DNA of 64,000 nt from Metallyticus violacea. Lineage: Eukaryota; Arthropoda; Insecta; Mantodea; Metallyticidae. The position numbers were made by a program, and so were the translations under genes. How positions within the stretch are numbered: the first letter of the stretch is position 1; the number at the start of each line of letters is the position of its first letter. Below the pieces are notes generated by a model. It ran no database searches. It was not told the origin of the DNA and saw only the letters and a program-made list of their open reading frames with translations. Positions 25,501 through 36,762 of this stretch are shown here, piece by piece. Location of the stretch: contig CM060843.1 of the NCBI GenBank assembly GCA_030762175.1, forward strand, positions 27,227,501-27,291,500. The letters run 5' to 3'.

Positions 25501-26415
25501 TTCCTTTCTTTCCTTGATTTAAATGTAAAATATTATACGGTATTCTCCAACTGATGCCTACGCAACTGTAAGCTAGAAAATAGCTTAGAAAGAGACCCAA
25601 GACGTGACTGGGGAATGGAAGATTCAATTTACGGGAAAATAATTGTGTATATATTTATTGTAACAAAAGAGATAAATGTAAAATTCTCGCCCAAAAGTGC
25701 ATTGAAAATATCTTTCCGATTTACATTTACAGTAGTCCTATGCAAGTCATATAAAATCCAAGTACTACAGTTGCATGGCCAAACACCCCAATAAAAAGCA
25801 TTTACAAAAATATTTACACTGCGACTTTTTATGCCTGTAATTTATCCACAAGAAAAAAATTCGGCAATTTAAAATGTTGACAGTGAAATTTAATATTAAC
25901 CAGTGGTGGTCTGTCATTCACAAACAGCAAAAATTCATGACTAAGCACATTAACACCAAACATATGTGATAAATATTATGCACTGCTTGCCTATCATTTA
26001 CAATTTTAGAAATATAATGGCTAAGAACATTAAGCAAAGTGACCTGAAACATTAATATCGCCCAGTGCTTGCGTAGCATTTGCACATTTAATAGCTTGAT
26101 TTCTGCACAATAAAATTAAAGAAAACCTCAAATTTTAATTAAAGAGAATAACTAAAACGTCAGTGGGTAAGAAGCAATGAACCCACAAGTTTTGAGTTAC
26201 TGGCCGAAAGACGTCTTTACTCCTAGAAGTCGCTGCTCTTTCTCGCTCTGAAGCAAGCGGCGCGCTTGTAGTTAGCCCTGGGCAAGGCTATGACGTCACT
26301 GCTAGAAGCTTCATCACTGGTGTTGATCAGCGACGAGATGGTTTCAGCATGGATGAGACAAGTAAGAAAGGAAAAACAGGGATGACACATAGCACATTTA
26401 GGCCGTGCAAAGACA
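25501..26415. repeat. dispersed repeat Y, copy 1 (class unknown)
   Basis: This block aligns collinearly with 58154-58957. Shared landmarks in order are TTATACGG, TGATGCCT-CGC, TATTTATTGTAACAA, GCATTGAA, AATATTA-C with a repeated central zone, TGGAAGTCGCT or AGAAGTCGCT, TAGTTAG, AAG-CTNTGACGTCA and CCGTGCAAAGAC. Both copies share a perfect TGACGTCA palindrome (26291-26298 here), a CRE/ATF-type binding sequence. Both also share, on the minus strand, an AATAAA hexamer (25654-25659 here) near the opposite end. Read on the minus strand this could be a promoter-to-polyadenylation unit such as an LTR or a non-coding transcription unit, but I see no terminal TG...CA edges, target duplication or ORF. 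Confidence 0.75.
25730..26120 (+). repeat. degenerate ~80-87-bp tandem repeat inside repeat Y
   Basis: Units begin with a CAGTR/CACTG-type start at about 25730, 25817, 25901, 25981 and 26063. Each continues with a ...TGC-T-RCATTTAC-like stretch and closes with a GAAACATTAATATTA-like stretch. Periods are 87, 84, 80 and 82. Divergence between units is substantial, so the array is old. The matching zone of copy 2 (58.40-58.65 kb) shows the same periodic AATAT...GC-TT-like structure. Confidence 0.6.
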
Positions 26416-27299
26416 AAACAACGTGGTAATAAAATTATTTTAAAATATGCTGCAAGTGTTTTAAATAATTCTTGTTATAATAGTTAAATTCAGAAAATTA
26501 ATAAATGATTAAAGTTCTTCAATAATATTTTCTTTTTCCTTTTAGGAGATAACACTTTCCAGCAACGCACAGCTATCCAGCTAGTGTTTTAATACTAAGT
26601 GATGCAATAATGAATGAAAAGCCATATAAAGTACATTTTTTGTCCCTGCTGCTAATTTCAGTCTTAATGCAACCAATATATTACTTTTTTTAGTATAAGC
26701 ATTGAAAATAAAAAAGTTCTAAAACAAATACATTTCTTTTGAGCTGGAATAATTATTGGCATTTTCATTTAGCAAGTAATGAAATATAAATACCCCCGCA
26801 TTTTATTTGCAACGATGTTTTCTTTGCAGACCGTAGATACACTGGATCACTGATTTGGGAGATGTCCTAAATACAGTGGTAGTAACAATTTATTGAGAAA
26901 AAGTTGCCTTTTGTCATACGTATTCTATGAAAACCCAGAACGAATTCCAGAAAGATAGTTAAATCTGATGATAATTTCCTCTACGTGTTAATCTAATTCC
27001 AAGCGTTTAACTAGTAACATCTCCATGAGGCAAATGCAAAAGTAATTCACATATCGAATAGTCTCTGGGGGTGATGAGAGCTTTCCACTGAAAGTCCGCC
27101 AGGGGCGTAGAGTTAGAGAAGAAAATAATATCAGTGTGCAGGTCATTATGAGCCTCTCTGAAAGAGCGTCATATGAGGCCTCGAAACTCGACCATGTGTG
27201 TAAATTGTTGTTCCTAGATAACAAAAGGTGAGTCTACTAATTATAAGTAAAACACGTTAAATACCTCCATAAAACCAATGAAAAAATCACGTTAGAGCG

Positions 27300-27660
27300 C
27301 TAATAGGGAAAAGAGACTTTCTGTTAATGACACACTGTTAGATAACTCAGGTAATATTAGTGTTGTGGTTAGATTCGGCTATTAACGTAGAATATGTAAA
27401 TTAAGCATCAAGGACTAAATGCATATTTTTATTTATTTTTAAAGTGGTATTCCTGTGAGGCTTTGAACAGTGTTTTAGAAGAATTTTAAATTTAAAGTCA
27501 GATGAAAACATTAAGGAACTAGGAAAATACATAGGCAAGATAAGACAAAAATGGTTATGGGTATAAAATACGTGAAATGAGCTTGAGAGTAAAATTGTTG
27601 GATAGTAAAAGGAGGATGGAATGAGTAGGGGAAGGTATGGGGCTAGTTTTCTAATGTTAG
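27300..27660. other. C-depleted AT/G-rich stretch before repeat X
   Basis: From about 27450 the plus strand becomes markedly poor in C (runs such as GGAGGATGGAATGAGTAGGG). A similar C-poor sequence lies at 57.29-57.88 kb, again beside a repeat X. No gene is seen. Confidence 0.5.
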
Positions 27661-27662
27661 TT

Positions 27663-28017
27663 TACTTTTAATGTTGTGTTTTGTTGTGGTGGGAGCGAAG
27701 CCCGGTCCCCTGGATATTCCAGCAGGTAGCTGCTGATGAACCGGGGACTGGGGGGCTGAGCCAATCAATTTGAAATAAATTTTGAATTGAGTCAGTGCCT
27801 TCTGGAATTGCCGAAGGCACTGTTTCTAATTGTTATGTTTAAAGGTAAAGGTAGTATATCACGAAATATAGTAAATATTGTAATTGCGAGGGGTACATCT
27901 AAAATAGATGTAGGTCCTTTATAGTTTGTATTTGCATGATTGAGTGATTGTAAAAGAGTACTGCTATTGTAAAGGAGTAAATTTGTTGTATTATTAAATG
28001 AAAATAAATTCAATGCA
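27663..28017 (+). repeat. repeat X, first tandem copy
   Basis: About 355 bases are repeated almost unchanged 530 bases downstream. The unit contains two nested hairpins. GTCCCC (27705-27710) pairs with GGGGAC (27743-27748), enclosing CAGCAG/CTGCTG with a GTAG tetraloop. A second stem follows: CAGTGCCTTC (27793-27802) with GAAGGCACTG (27813-27822). After that come an AT-rich body and a TAAATGAAAATAAATTCAA end. Short open frames on the minus strand (27792-28013, 28322-28684) are shadows of the repeat, not genes. Confidence 0.9.
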
Positions 28018-28037
28018 AAATGTTAGTTAAACCGGAT

Positions 28038-28075
28038 CCTTATACACCAATAATCAGGTGTTAGTGTGTATAAGG
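28038..28075. repeat. 10-bp-stem hairpin between the X copies
   Basis: CCTTATACAC (28038-28047) pairs with GTGTATAAGG (28066-28075) around an 18-nt loop that itself contains CACC and GGTG. It lies just after the end of the first X copy and is not present after the second. Confidence 0.75.
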
Positions 28076-28192
28076 ACCAAAAGAATAAGCAACTCTAAGG
28101 ATATAAATATGACCAAATGAGTTTAAGCAATAAAAGAAGAAGGAAGGTTTAGTTTAGTAGTAATATAATTTAATATCGCACTGAATGTATAA

Positions 28193-28547
28193 GTTACTTT
28201 TAATGCTGTGTTTGTTTGGTTGGATCGAAGCCCGGTCCCCTGGATATTCCAGCAGGTAGCTGCTGATGAACTGGGGACTGGGGGGCTGAGCCAATCAATT
28301 TTAAATAAATTTTGAATGGAGTCAGTGCCTTCTGGAATTGCCGAAGGCACTGTTTCTAATTGTTATGTTTAAAGGTAAAGGTAGTATATCACGAAATATA
28401 GTAAATATTGTAATTGTGAGGGATACATCGAAAATAGATGGAGGTCCCTTATAGTTTGTATTTGCATGATTGAGTGATTGTAAAAGAGTACTGTTGTTGT
28501 AAAGGAGTAAACTTGTTGTATTATTAATTGGGAATAAATTCAAATTC
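28193..28547 (+). repeat. repeat X, second tandem copy
   Basis: The unit matches 27663-28017 at a constant offset of 530 over most of its length, with only scattered substitutions, for example AACCGGGGAC versus AACTGGGGAC. Both hairpins are kept: GTCCCC/GGGGAC and CAGTGCCTTC (28323-28332) with GAAGGCACTG (28343-28352). The sequence between the copies (28018-28192) is much less similar to that upstream of the first, although AAATGAG-TT-AG-like words recur. Confidence 0.9.
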
Positions 28548-31500
28548 AATTCAATTGAACAGTATTTAAATCTGAGAATGAAACTGGGCACTGAAACCTC
28601 CGTTGCCATTTTCCTTTTGCTCATAATGTTACACATTGTGACCTCAGATCTACTACCATTTGTTACATTTGTTCCATTTTGCAATAACTTTCTTGTTTAT
28701 CAATTATTTTCGAACATCTTTCCGATGAAGTTAGCAGGCAGGGTACACTATGTAAAATGTACTGAATTAAACCCCTAATGGTAACCTGGACTAGTTCGGG
28801 AGAAGAAAGATAGCTTTGCAAACTATGGAATGCTCTTTAAATACAACTTATTAGAAATAGTATTAAAATACCCAAAATCCGTGATTATACGATGGAGGAT
28901 AATAAATGTTCGTATAAATGTACTGAACATACGAGTACAACAACAATGAGCGTAATATTAGGAAATGATTAGCATTAAAAGATTTGAAACAGGTGTTAAT
29001 ATCGAACTATAAAGAATCTGGTCCATTTAACTATTATGTCAATATTAGACCTTGGGTACACCAATAATAAATAAATATGCTACATACAACTTGCCTCATT
29101 GTCCAAGCATGTTCACTTTAAATACATGACATGACGTCCTCTAAAGAATGTAACAATAAATTACTAGAATTCCTACAAGAGCAAAAACTACTAAAATCCA
29201 GAAATCCATTATATAACACGCCTATTGCATTTACACAACTTGATCACTGAATATCCAGCTAAGAGGTTCCTTTAATTTCTAATTACGAAAGCCAAATATT
29301 TATCCTCAAGTTGAAGTGTCTTGCCTGTGTCTGCTTGGGAAGAAATCTAGGAAAAGTTTGTGATCTCGCTCGATGCCTGGAAAGACATGTACGTTAACGG
29401 GGAAGACATATCAGGTGAACGCTTCCACACGTCACGATCCGATAAGGTGCAGAAAATTAGGGAAACCGGATTCAGGTAAAACATGAACGCAAGACCGACA
29501 CAATAATATACTTTTTCAAAGATATGTCGTTGTAAATTATATAAAGATTATTTAGACTTCAGCAATTAACAAATAATTTTATTGATATCCTAAATGCAAT
29601 TCCATAGCTTTTTCAATGTAAGGTTGCTCCTGCAAAACATTCGAATTAAGAGCGTATTATCTCTGAAATTCTTTATAATATCTTATGGAGAGTGTTTTGA
29701 AACATATTACACTAATGGGAATTTTACCTTTAAAACTGTATTTTATTATCAGGGAATTTTCAATTTGTTATAAACTGCTCAAAGAGAAACATAGTATTAA
29801 ATACTGCCCTCATTTATATTTCCTTTCCATGTCACTAATTATTTTTCATAAATGTGGAGCCTTTTAATAGTTCAGTATCAAAATGCGCGTTTTCTTCCCC
29901 CATAAAGACTTTAACGTATTTGGTTTTTTCAAAGGATCTTAAAGAAAAGTTATCAAAAATCGCATTATCGTAATCTAGAATGGTTGATATTTTTACTTAT
30001 GAAATATGCATGGAATTGGAATACAGTGAGTAATACACAGTAATATAGGACGATTCACATTAAACTGTGCGTATCTTGCAACGTTTTGGATGGATTCGGT
30101 TTAACCTTGTAATGTTATCATAATCATTTTCCCTTTTTCGCTATTTTGTCTATAGCAGCATATGTACTTCCTGCCTCGGTGTTCGTTTTTAATAACAATA
30201 TAATATTTTATATAGAACCCCATCGTTGCCATGTGTGTGTGCGCATGCCTCCCATTAGAGACGTAGTACTCACCTTGGTGTGAAAATTGGAATCAACAGG
30301 CTCTATGTTGGATGTTGACACGCGCCATATTTTTGTTTGGCAAAGGTCTATGGCTGCAATCTCCTAAAAAGTCCGCCACTCAGCAGCTGCAATTCCTCAG
30401 CAAGTTGAACTTATAAATGTGATTATGAAAGTTAGAGCAGAGAAGTTATATATTGAGTTTACAGAAATTGCGAGAAAGCAGTGACTCGTGTGTCTACTAC
30501 TTGTAGCCCAAAATTCAAACACTCATTTCTGGCCAGTTCCCTTCTCTTGTAGAAGACGGGCCAATCCAGTTTTTTTTTTCAGGGTCTTTTATAATATAGT
30601 GATAGAGATTCTCTGTCTTATCGTACCAATAATATTTTAGCTTCAGCTAATTACAGTCCTAGGATTCAACAGCAGAAATACTCCACATGGAGTAATGTAA
30701 TAGCCTCAAGCCAATAGGTCTAAGATAACAGCAGATAAACGTACAGCTGCGGGGCAGTTTATCAGTGTTATTGCTGGGATATCGAGTAAGCTCCTATCAA
30801 AAGCTTGCCGCCTCTTTTCATACCGGCTGGGTATAGTTACTTTAGTTACATTTTCCATAGAGTTACTTTATTTGCCATTTATCGTTTGCGTATATATGCT
30901 TTTTTTTTTTCGTCGTCTTTTTTGGTGTTCAGTACGTAGGATTGTTGGAGATTTTAGGAAAATTTTGAAAAGTCTTTTCATGGATACAGCCGCTACGGCA
31001 AAAAATAAAAATAATTACGTTTCTCCTCTCAATATGTGGAGTACTTGTATTCTACGTGCCATACAGCGGTAAATGTAGCAAATCTGGGGCAACAAAATAC
31101 AGGATTACCGCCATTCACAGAAGCAGAAACGAGTTCGTTACTGCAACTGATTCTTGGCTTTCATTGAGCGGCTACCTAACATTAACATCATCGATTTACC
31201 GATGAGGCCCGCTCCACCTGTCATAGCTACCTCTACACTAAAACTTGTTTTTTAAATGCGGGGAGGGGATGTTTGATTTTAATCGATATGATTGGATGGA
31301 TGTTGATTAAAGGTGGCTACTTTTACCATCTCCCCCGGCTTCTCCGTTCCCGTCAGTAGCCTTGTAGATGACGTTCCCGTTGCCTCGGCTGAGACTTGCT
31401 CTATTTTGTGGCAAGTTTACCAGAGGAGGGGAGAGTCGCGAGGTTACAGGTAATTGACAACACTGGCGGTGTAAATAAATAACTCGGTTTATTCTGTTGT

Positions 31501-32404
31501 GTGTTGATCTCAGGGGTTACAATGTGAAGAGAGTCTTAAGAGTTTTTGTACTGCTTCAACACGAGCCTAGTCGGACTTTATCACTTATTATTTCTGGCCA
31601 ACAATAGAAATATGATGCGCTGTATTCAAATTTATTTTGATGCTCTCCAGTAGTCCGTCTGACGATGCTAACTTAATGACGTTGCTAATGATTTTTTCAC
31701 TTTCTTGTAAATACATACAATAAACAATTGAAACAACTGTGTGTTCTCTGGTAAACTGTTGTGATTAATTGTTTAATTTCGCATTAACTCACAGTCACGT
31801 TTTCGATTGATTAGCTTTATTTCACCAACTATATAACTAGCGTTCCCCGCGTCAATTAACTTGCGTCTTCTTGCCAACTCACTAACTTTATGTCATTTCG
31901 CAAACTTCTAACGCACAATTAACAAAGATTCCCTGCACCGACCAACTATCTAATTATTCTTCGCGGGCCTCAAATATGGCCATATTTTATGACTGTTGCG
32001 TTACGCCGGTATGAACGTTAATCTCAAAAGTCTTGATTAAAGATTGACCTTAACTTTCTATTATTTATATTAATAGCTATCACACCTATTTTGTATATCT
32101 CAGTATTTTTGATTGGATATTATCGAGTGTTATTAGATTTGTTTACAGCCATATACGTTTTCTCTGTCCTTGAAGAAAGTCACTAGCTCTGTATTGCATA
32201 TTAAAATATTATGGCCCTTCCAGGTTCCCAAAGATGACAATACGCAAATCTCCGAGTTGCACATAACACCAAACCTTTCCATTAGAATATCTTAAAGGTT
32301 CCTTCCTTTTGAATCTCTTACAAGTTCTCTCTCCGACCTAATGGGAGTAAAGATCTTCTTTACAAATATTGAGCAATAGAGTACAGGTTCGTGTTCCCTG
32401 TTCC
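28548..32404. other. no supported gene
   Basis: AT-rich sequence with scattered short frames. GC rises modestly at 31300-31460, which ends with CGCGAGGTTACAGGTAATTG, a possible splice-donor context, but no open frame or partner site makes this an exon. T runs occur near 30571 and 30900. Confidence 0.5.
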
Positions 32405-32418
32405 CTGTGCCCAAAAAA

Positions 32419-32691
32419 CGCCACCGCTGGCCGAGGTCATTAAAGCGTAGACTCATGAACGGGAGGTCTGGGGTTCGAATCCTGCCAGGACCGTCCTCCC
32501 TGACTGGGGTTTTTTCCAGGTTTTCCTCAGTCCTCATAAATGGCAAATTTCGGGGAGGTACCCTAAACTTAGTCCGGAACGATCCAATATAAATCCTTTC
32601 TCAATATATCATTTCATCTCATGTGTCATTAGCGTCCATCCCCTGTGGTTCCTCTGTAGCAAAAATGGGCGTTAACACCATTCATTTATTT
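32419..32691 (+). mobile_element. SINE family A, best full-length copy (A4)
   Basis: The complete head-to-tail structure is present. A Leu/Ser-type tRNA-like head has A-box region TGGCCGAGGTCATTAAAGCG and a consensus B box GGTTCGAATCC (about 32474). The body follows with GTCCTCCCTGACTGGGG, CAGGTTTTCCTCAGTCCTC and CGGGGAGGTACCCTAAAC. The 3' end is AAAAATGGGCGTTAACACC and the tail is ATTCATTTATTT. Flanks TGTGCCCAAAAAAC (about 32405) and TGTGTCAAGAAAC (about 32692) could be an eroded target-site duplication. Short frames crossing it (32292-32546 minus, 32407-32592 plus) are shadows. Confidence 0.92.
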
Positions 32692-35600
32692 GTGTCAAGA
32701 AACAAAACTATCCTGGGAATGAATCTTAAAAAATATTGCCAATATTACAATAACCTTCCACAACATACAAATCACGTAACCTAAAATAGCCCATTAAACA
32801 ACTATTACATGATATAACTCATATTATATATTATAATATTATTAAAACACATATCAAATGTATATTACGTAAACTTAATTATAATGGTGTTGATAATTAA
32901 TCGGAGGGTTTGAGGCCGGTTCGTCCCAACATCCCCCAAAAAATGAGAACTTGATATGCAGTTTCGGAAAGGCGATAAGTGGTTGTGGGGTACCATGCAT
33001 GAGAAATTATATAAAAGCAGTTGGGAACAATTTGTTGAGCAGTGGGTTGACTTTAAACTCACTCAAGGATTTTTTCAGGTGAAACTTGTCATCCATCTAT
33101 CGATCCTTAAAGTTTCTTTGAAAACAGATTAATTTGTAGGAATTTGTAGCCGACTTCACGGGACTCGACGTCATCAGCTTATTTTGTTAAGTGTTGCTTT
33201 GAGCTCGAATTTATCGAAATTGACCAAATAATTGACGACATGAAGACACCTACGTCACCGAAATGAACTATATTGACTGTAACATACTGCAGCGAACTGG
33301 GGAAAACATAGAGTGAAGGGTTAGGATATATCTACAAGAAGACGGCGGTCAATTGCAATGGTAAGTAATCCATTCGCCAGGGATGCCTTATATAACAGGG
33401 TCCTCGTCCTACACAATCGGAAATTGATTTGCTGACGAGAAGCTACTGCACAATGCCCTCGCCAGCTACCGAGGGAAATCATGTCCCATGGTCGAAATCC
33501 ATAGCGCGCATTTTTTGTTTGTTCCATTAATTAATGGTAGTAAATAGTAAATCATAGTAGATGCTCAAAGTGCCTGCTCTCCGCAGCGAAACATACTTGA
33601 ACCCTTTCAAACATTCCCCACAGTTCATTCTTGCAAATACTATAAACTATCTCCAGGGTATTTTGTTTCAGCGCATATAGGGTTTTATTTTAGGTACAGC
33701 AGTAATTTATATGGATGAAGGTGCAACAGCTTAGAAGCAATATACGCACTGTCTACAGATACACCAATTTGCTGGGCTAGTTATGTTAAAACTTTCGAGG
33801 AGAGGTTTTTATTCAATTACTTATTTCATCAAGCTTCACCACTGTTAAAGCCCAGCTTTTTCATCTTGGCTTCTTGTCAGTGAAAACCTCTGAGATTCGA
33901 ACTTTGTCCAGCAATCTGTAAACCACGCCTACTGATTAAAATGTTGCACGCAATTTTCTCCTACAGCACCTGTACGTTGTATTTTGCTCAAAACTATTTA
34001 AAACAAGTGTTCTGTGTCCTAACTTATATCTCAGATTCTGCACATTGCACAGTAGAAAGTCTAGGGCCCCATTCACAGTGAAAATTAAACGTAAAAATAA
34101 TAAAACAAGACTAAAACTTTAACTTAGTAGTATGCAGGCATTCGCAATGAAAGATGCAAAAGTACGTATTAGCCAATCAAAAATAAGAACAAGTGAAGAT
34201 CAACTAACGGCTGAATGAAAATGGCTGCTTCTGAGCAGACGACGGTAGCGTTTACGCATAGGTAAAGTGCAGTAACTATTTTTTTTGGAGTAGTATCAGC
34301 AAGGATAGCTTTAGTACTATGCATTTAATATTTTGTCCATTGACGTCATTCTGTCTACAGAGACATTGATCTTCAGCTCTCTCTATCATAACTTGCCCCT
34401 AATGGAGCACGGAAAAAAGTGCAACTCTTGTTGCTAGCTGCTGCAAGTCCCGAGCGACATCAGAGAGAGCCGAAGAACTCTTTGGAACTCCCTTAACTCC
34501 ACTTTAAAACAGAAGAAATTACTTTATTCAGACTTGTCTTAACCTTCAGCTACTTTCAGTTGAAAACCCATTTCTATTAAGACAAAGAAGGAGTAACAAT
34601 GGGAAGTCACTAAGCCCTGTGGAAGCGAATTTTTCATGCAACACTTTGAGGAGAAGGCTCTTAGACACTGCTGAATATAAATCTTCCTGATTGATATGTG
34701 TGCACAACACTTTTGTTATATAAGTACATGGACATCACAAACTACAATTCTTTTTAGAACACGTAAATATTATCCACGAAAATATTAAATTAACTATGGA
34801 GTGAGAAAGTATGCCATACTTCCTTTTCTATATGTTTTAGTTCGAAGGGAATCAGACGCCCATGGTCATCAAATTTATAGAAAACACAAAATAGCTTTAT
34901 ATTATAAGCAATCAATATGTTATTAAAAGTTTGTAGTATTCCTGGCGATATCTGTTTCTTGCAGTGGAAAATTTATCTCAGAGTTGATTTCACCTTGTAA
35001 TCATTTGGTCAGTGTATATTAACTCAAGGCGGATCATATTCTAATCAATATCTGGACTTCCGCTTATAACCTTAGGAATAATTTAATCATGATAAATTAT
35101 TTAATCGTAAAGTTACTTTAATGGTATTTATTTATTATGTAGTAATACCTCCAAAAGATGAAATGGTTGTTTCTGATCTGCCTCATCTTAAGCGGCAGTT
35201 GTGGCTGCATAATTTTGAAGCCATGTACTTGATTACCAAACAAACTACAAAGTTCGTCTACGGTAGGCATTGTAGTAATAAGAGTCCGAATGAACTTCTT
35301 AGCTGTCCACTGTGATGTATAAGAAACAGGTTTTCTGTTCTTATAAAGCGTCTCTATGGCAACGGCTTTTCTCAGGTAAAATTTTCCATTTTGACAACAT
35401 CTGGCAAACAAAAATTTTCTACTCCCCAGTGGGTGTACATGGTTTCGTGCCCGTTATAGGGTGGGTATTTGCCAACATTGAGGAAAAACTAGAGGAACAG
35501 GAAATTTACAGCGCCTTCCACGTGGATAAAGGTCATATATGCATCACAAAAATATGTTCCAAATTTGAGGTGAAGCATCCAGATACAGTTAATATGGAAC

Positions 35601-36062
35601 AGAATGGTACTCCTGTGGTACATTTTTACAATTTCAAAAGTGTTCTTAATTCTGTCATAAGGTCAATTTACAACATTATACAAGTGAGAGGTGCAATCTT
35701 TCTTTGGACGTGGAAACTTCCAAAGGTTTGAAGAAGTATATCCTCCATGGACCACACGTGCACATTTTTGAAAAGAGAACAAAGATCTAGTACCCTACTA
35801 AACGTTATGGAAAATCTCCAAACACTGAATTTGCTTTCTGGCCTATTAAGAGGGAAAAGCTCTGGGTTTTGCAACAGCTGCCCATTCCAGTTAATATACT
35901 CGTAATATTCTATGACGTCTCAGATGAGATGCCTAAGGAATGACTAGTAGAGATGGAATAAAATGGTGCAAATATTGTAGTTAAATAAGTAAATACATCG
36001 CTTAAATGCATCTAAATGTCTTAAGTTAGTCCGCAATGTTAAAAGCAAGTTTCTTATTCGCT
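32692..36062. other. no supported gene; one unusually long open frame
   Basis: The plus-strand frame at 35312-35731 (139 codons) is one of the longest in the window. It has somewhat mixed composition and contains acidic stretches such as NIEEKLEEQEIY, but I recognise no domain and its start has no supporting context. The opposite strand also carries broken open stretches (35118-35411 and 35668-35874). This may be a decayed coding sequence of unknown family. The rest is AT-rich with nothing identifiable. Confidence 0.4.
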
Positions 36063-36131
36063 TTTTTTTTTTTTTTTTGAGTAGTGTTTAACGCCAGTTT
36101 TTACTACTGAGGCACCACAGGCGGTCTTTAT
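36063..36131 (-). mobile_element. SINE family A, isolated 3' tail (A5)
   Basis: A T run (A tail on the minus strand) is followed by GAGTAGTGTTTAACGCCAGT and then TTTTTACTACTGAGGCACCA, the reverse of the family A 3' end. Nothing of the body or head follows, so it is a very short 5'-truncated insertion. Confidence 0.85.
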
Positions 36132-36422
36132 GAGCTAGAAAATTGAATGGCACAGAAAACACTCATCCGCATGTTCCGCTAGTTGCAATTAACAGTTTCA
36201 ACTGATTCCCCTGAAAAATATACAATTTGGACTTAACAACATTAGGTTGTCAATGACAAGATATCGAAAGAGTAGTGACAAGATTAACTGTGATCAAAAT
36301 AATGCACTTTTTTTATCGACAAGTGGAAATTTACGTACCCATTCTCAGTAGGAAGATAGAAGTAACGAAGATTAATGAATAAAGTTCATAAATTGTTGCA
36401 TCATTTTGTCACGGTAGCTGCA

Positions 36423-36491
36423 TTTTTTTTTTTTTTTTTTGAGTAGTGTTTAACGCCCGTTTTTACTACTGATGCACCACAGGCGGTGGAC
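36423..36491 (-). mobile_element. SINE family A inverted 3' tail, left half of a foldback (A6a)
   Basis: An 18-base T run is followed by GAGTAGTGTTTAACGCCCGT and then TTTTTACTACTGATGCACCA, in the same minus orientation as A5. Here the tail is joined directly, near 36490, to a plus-strand copy that has lost the first part of its head. Bases 36446-36491 are complementary to 36692-36737 with one mismatch in 46. Confidence 0.88.
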
Positions 36492-36762
36492 GGTGGGCTC
36501 GTGAGTGGGAGGTCTAGGGCTCCGATCCCACCAGGACCGTACTCCCTGATTGGGGTTTTTTCCAGGTTTCCTCAGTCCTCATAACTGGCAAATTCCGGGG
36601 AGGTAACCTAAACCTAGGCCTGGATCGCTTCCTTCCTTAAAAAAAGTCCTTTCCCAATGTATCATTTCATTTCATCTCATGTATCACCAATGTCCACCGC
36701 CTGTGGTACATCAGTAGTAAAAACGGGCGTTAAACACCATTCATTCATTCATTCATTTCTCT
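36488..36762 (+). mobile_element. SINE family A, plus copy with replaced head (A6b)
   Basis: From GGCTCGTGAGTGGGAGGTCT onward the element follows the family: B-box-like GGGCTCCGATCCC, ACCGTACTCCCTGATTGGGG, TTTCCTCAGTCCTCATAACT, the GGGGAGGTAACC motif, the 3' end AAAAACGGGCGTTAAACACC and an (ATTC)n tail. The normal A-box region is missing, and the inverted tail A6a stands in its place. It is therefore a chimeric, self-complementary element that probably cannot be transcribed from its own A box. Confidence 0.9.

Noticed and set aside
25501..26415. Repeat Y as a definite LTR
   Set aside because: TGACGTCA and AATAAA would fit an LTR, but no TG...CA boundaries, target duplication, primer-binding site or adjacent gag/pol could be seen.
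27792..28684. Pair of similar minus-strand proteins suggesting a gene duplication
   Set aside because: The similarity follows the non-coding repeat X. The frames differ at their starts and have no domain.
32420..32490. Possible functional Leu/Ser tRNA gene
   Set aside because: Consensus boxes are present, but this is the head of a repeated SINE, with copies at 4.2, 6.1, 21.4 and 36.5 kb.
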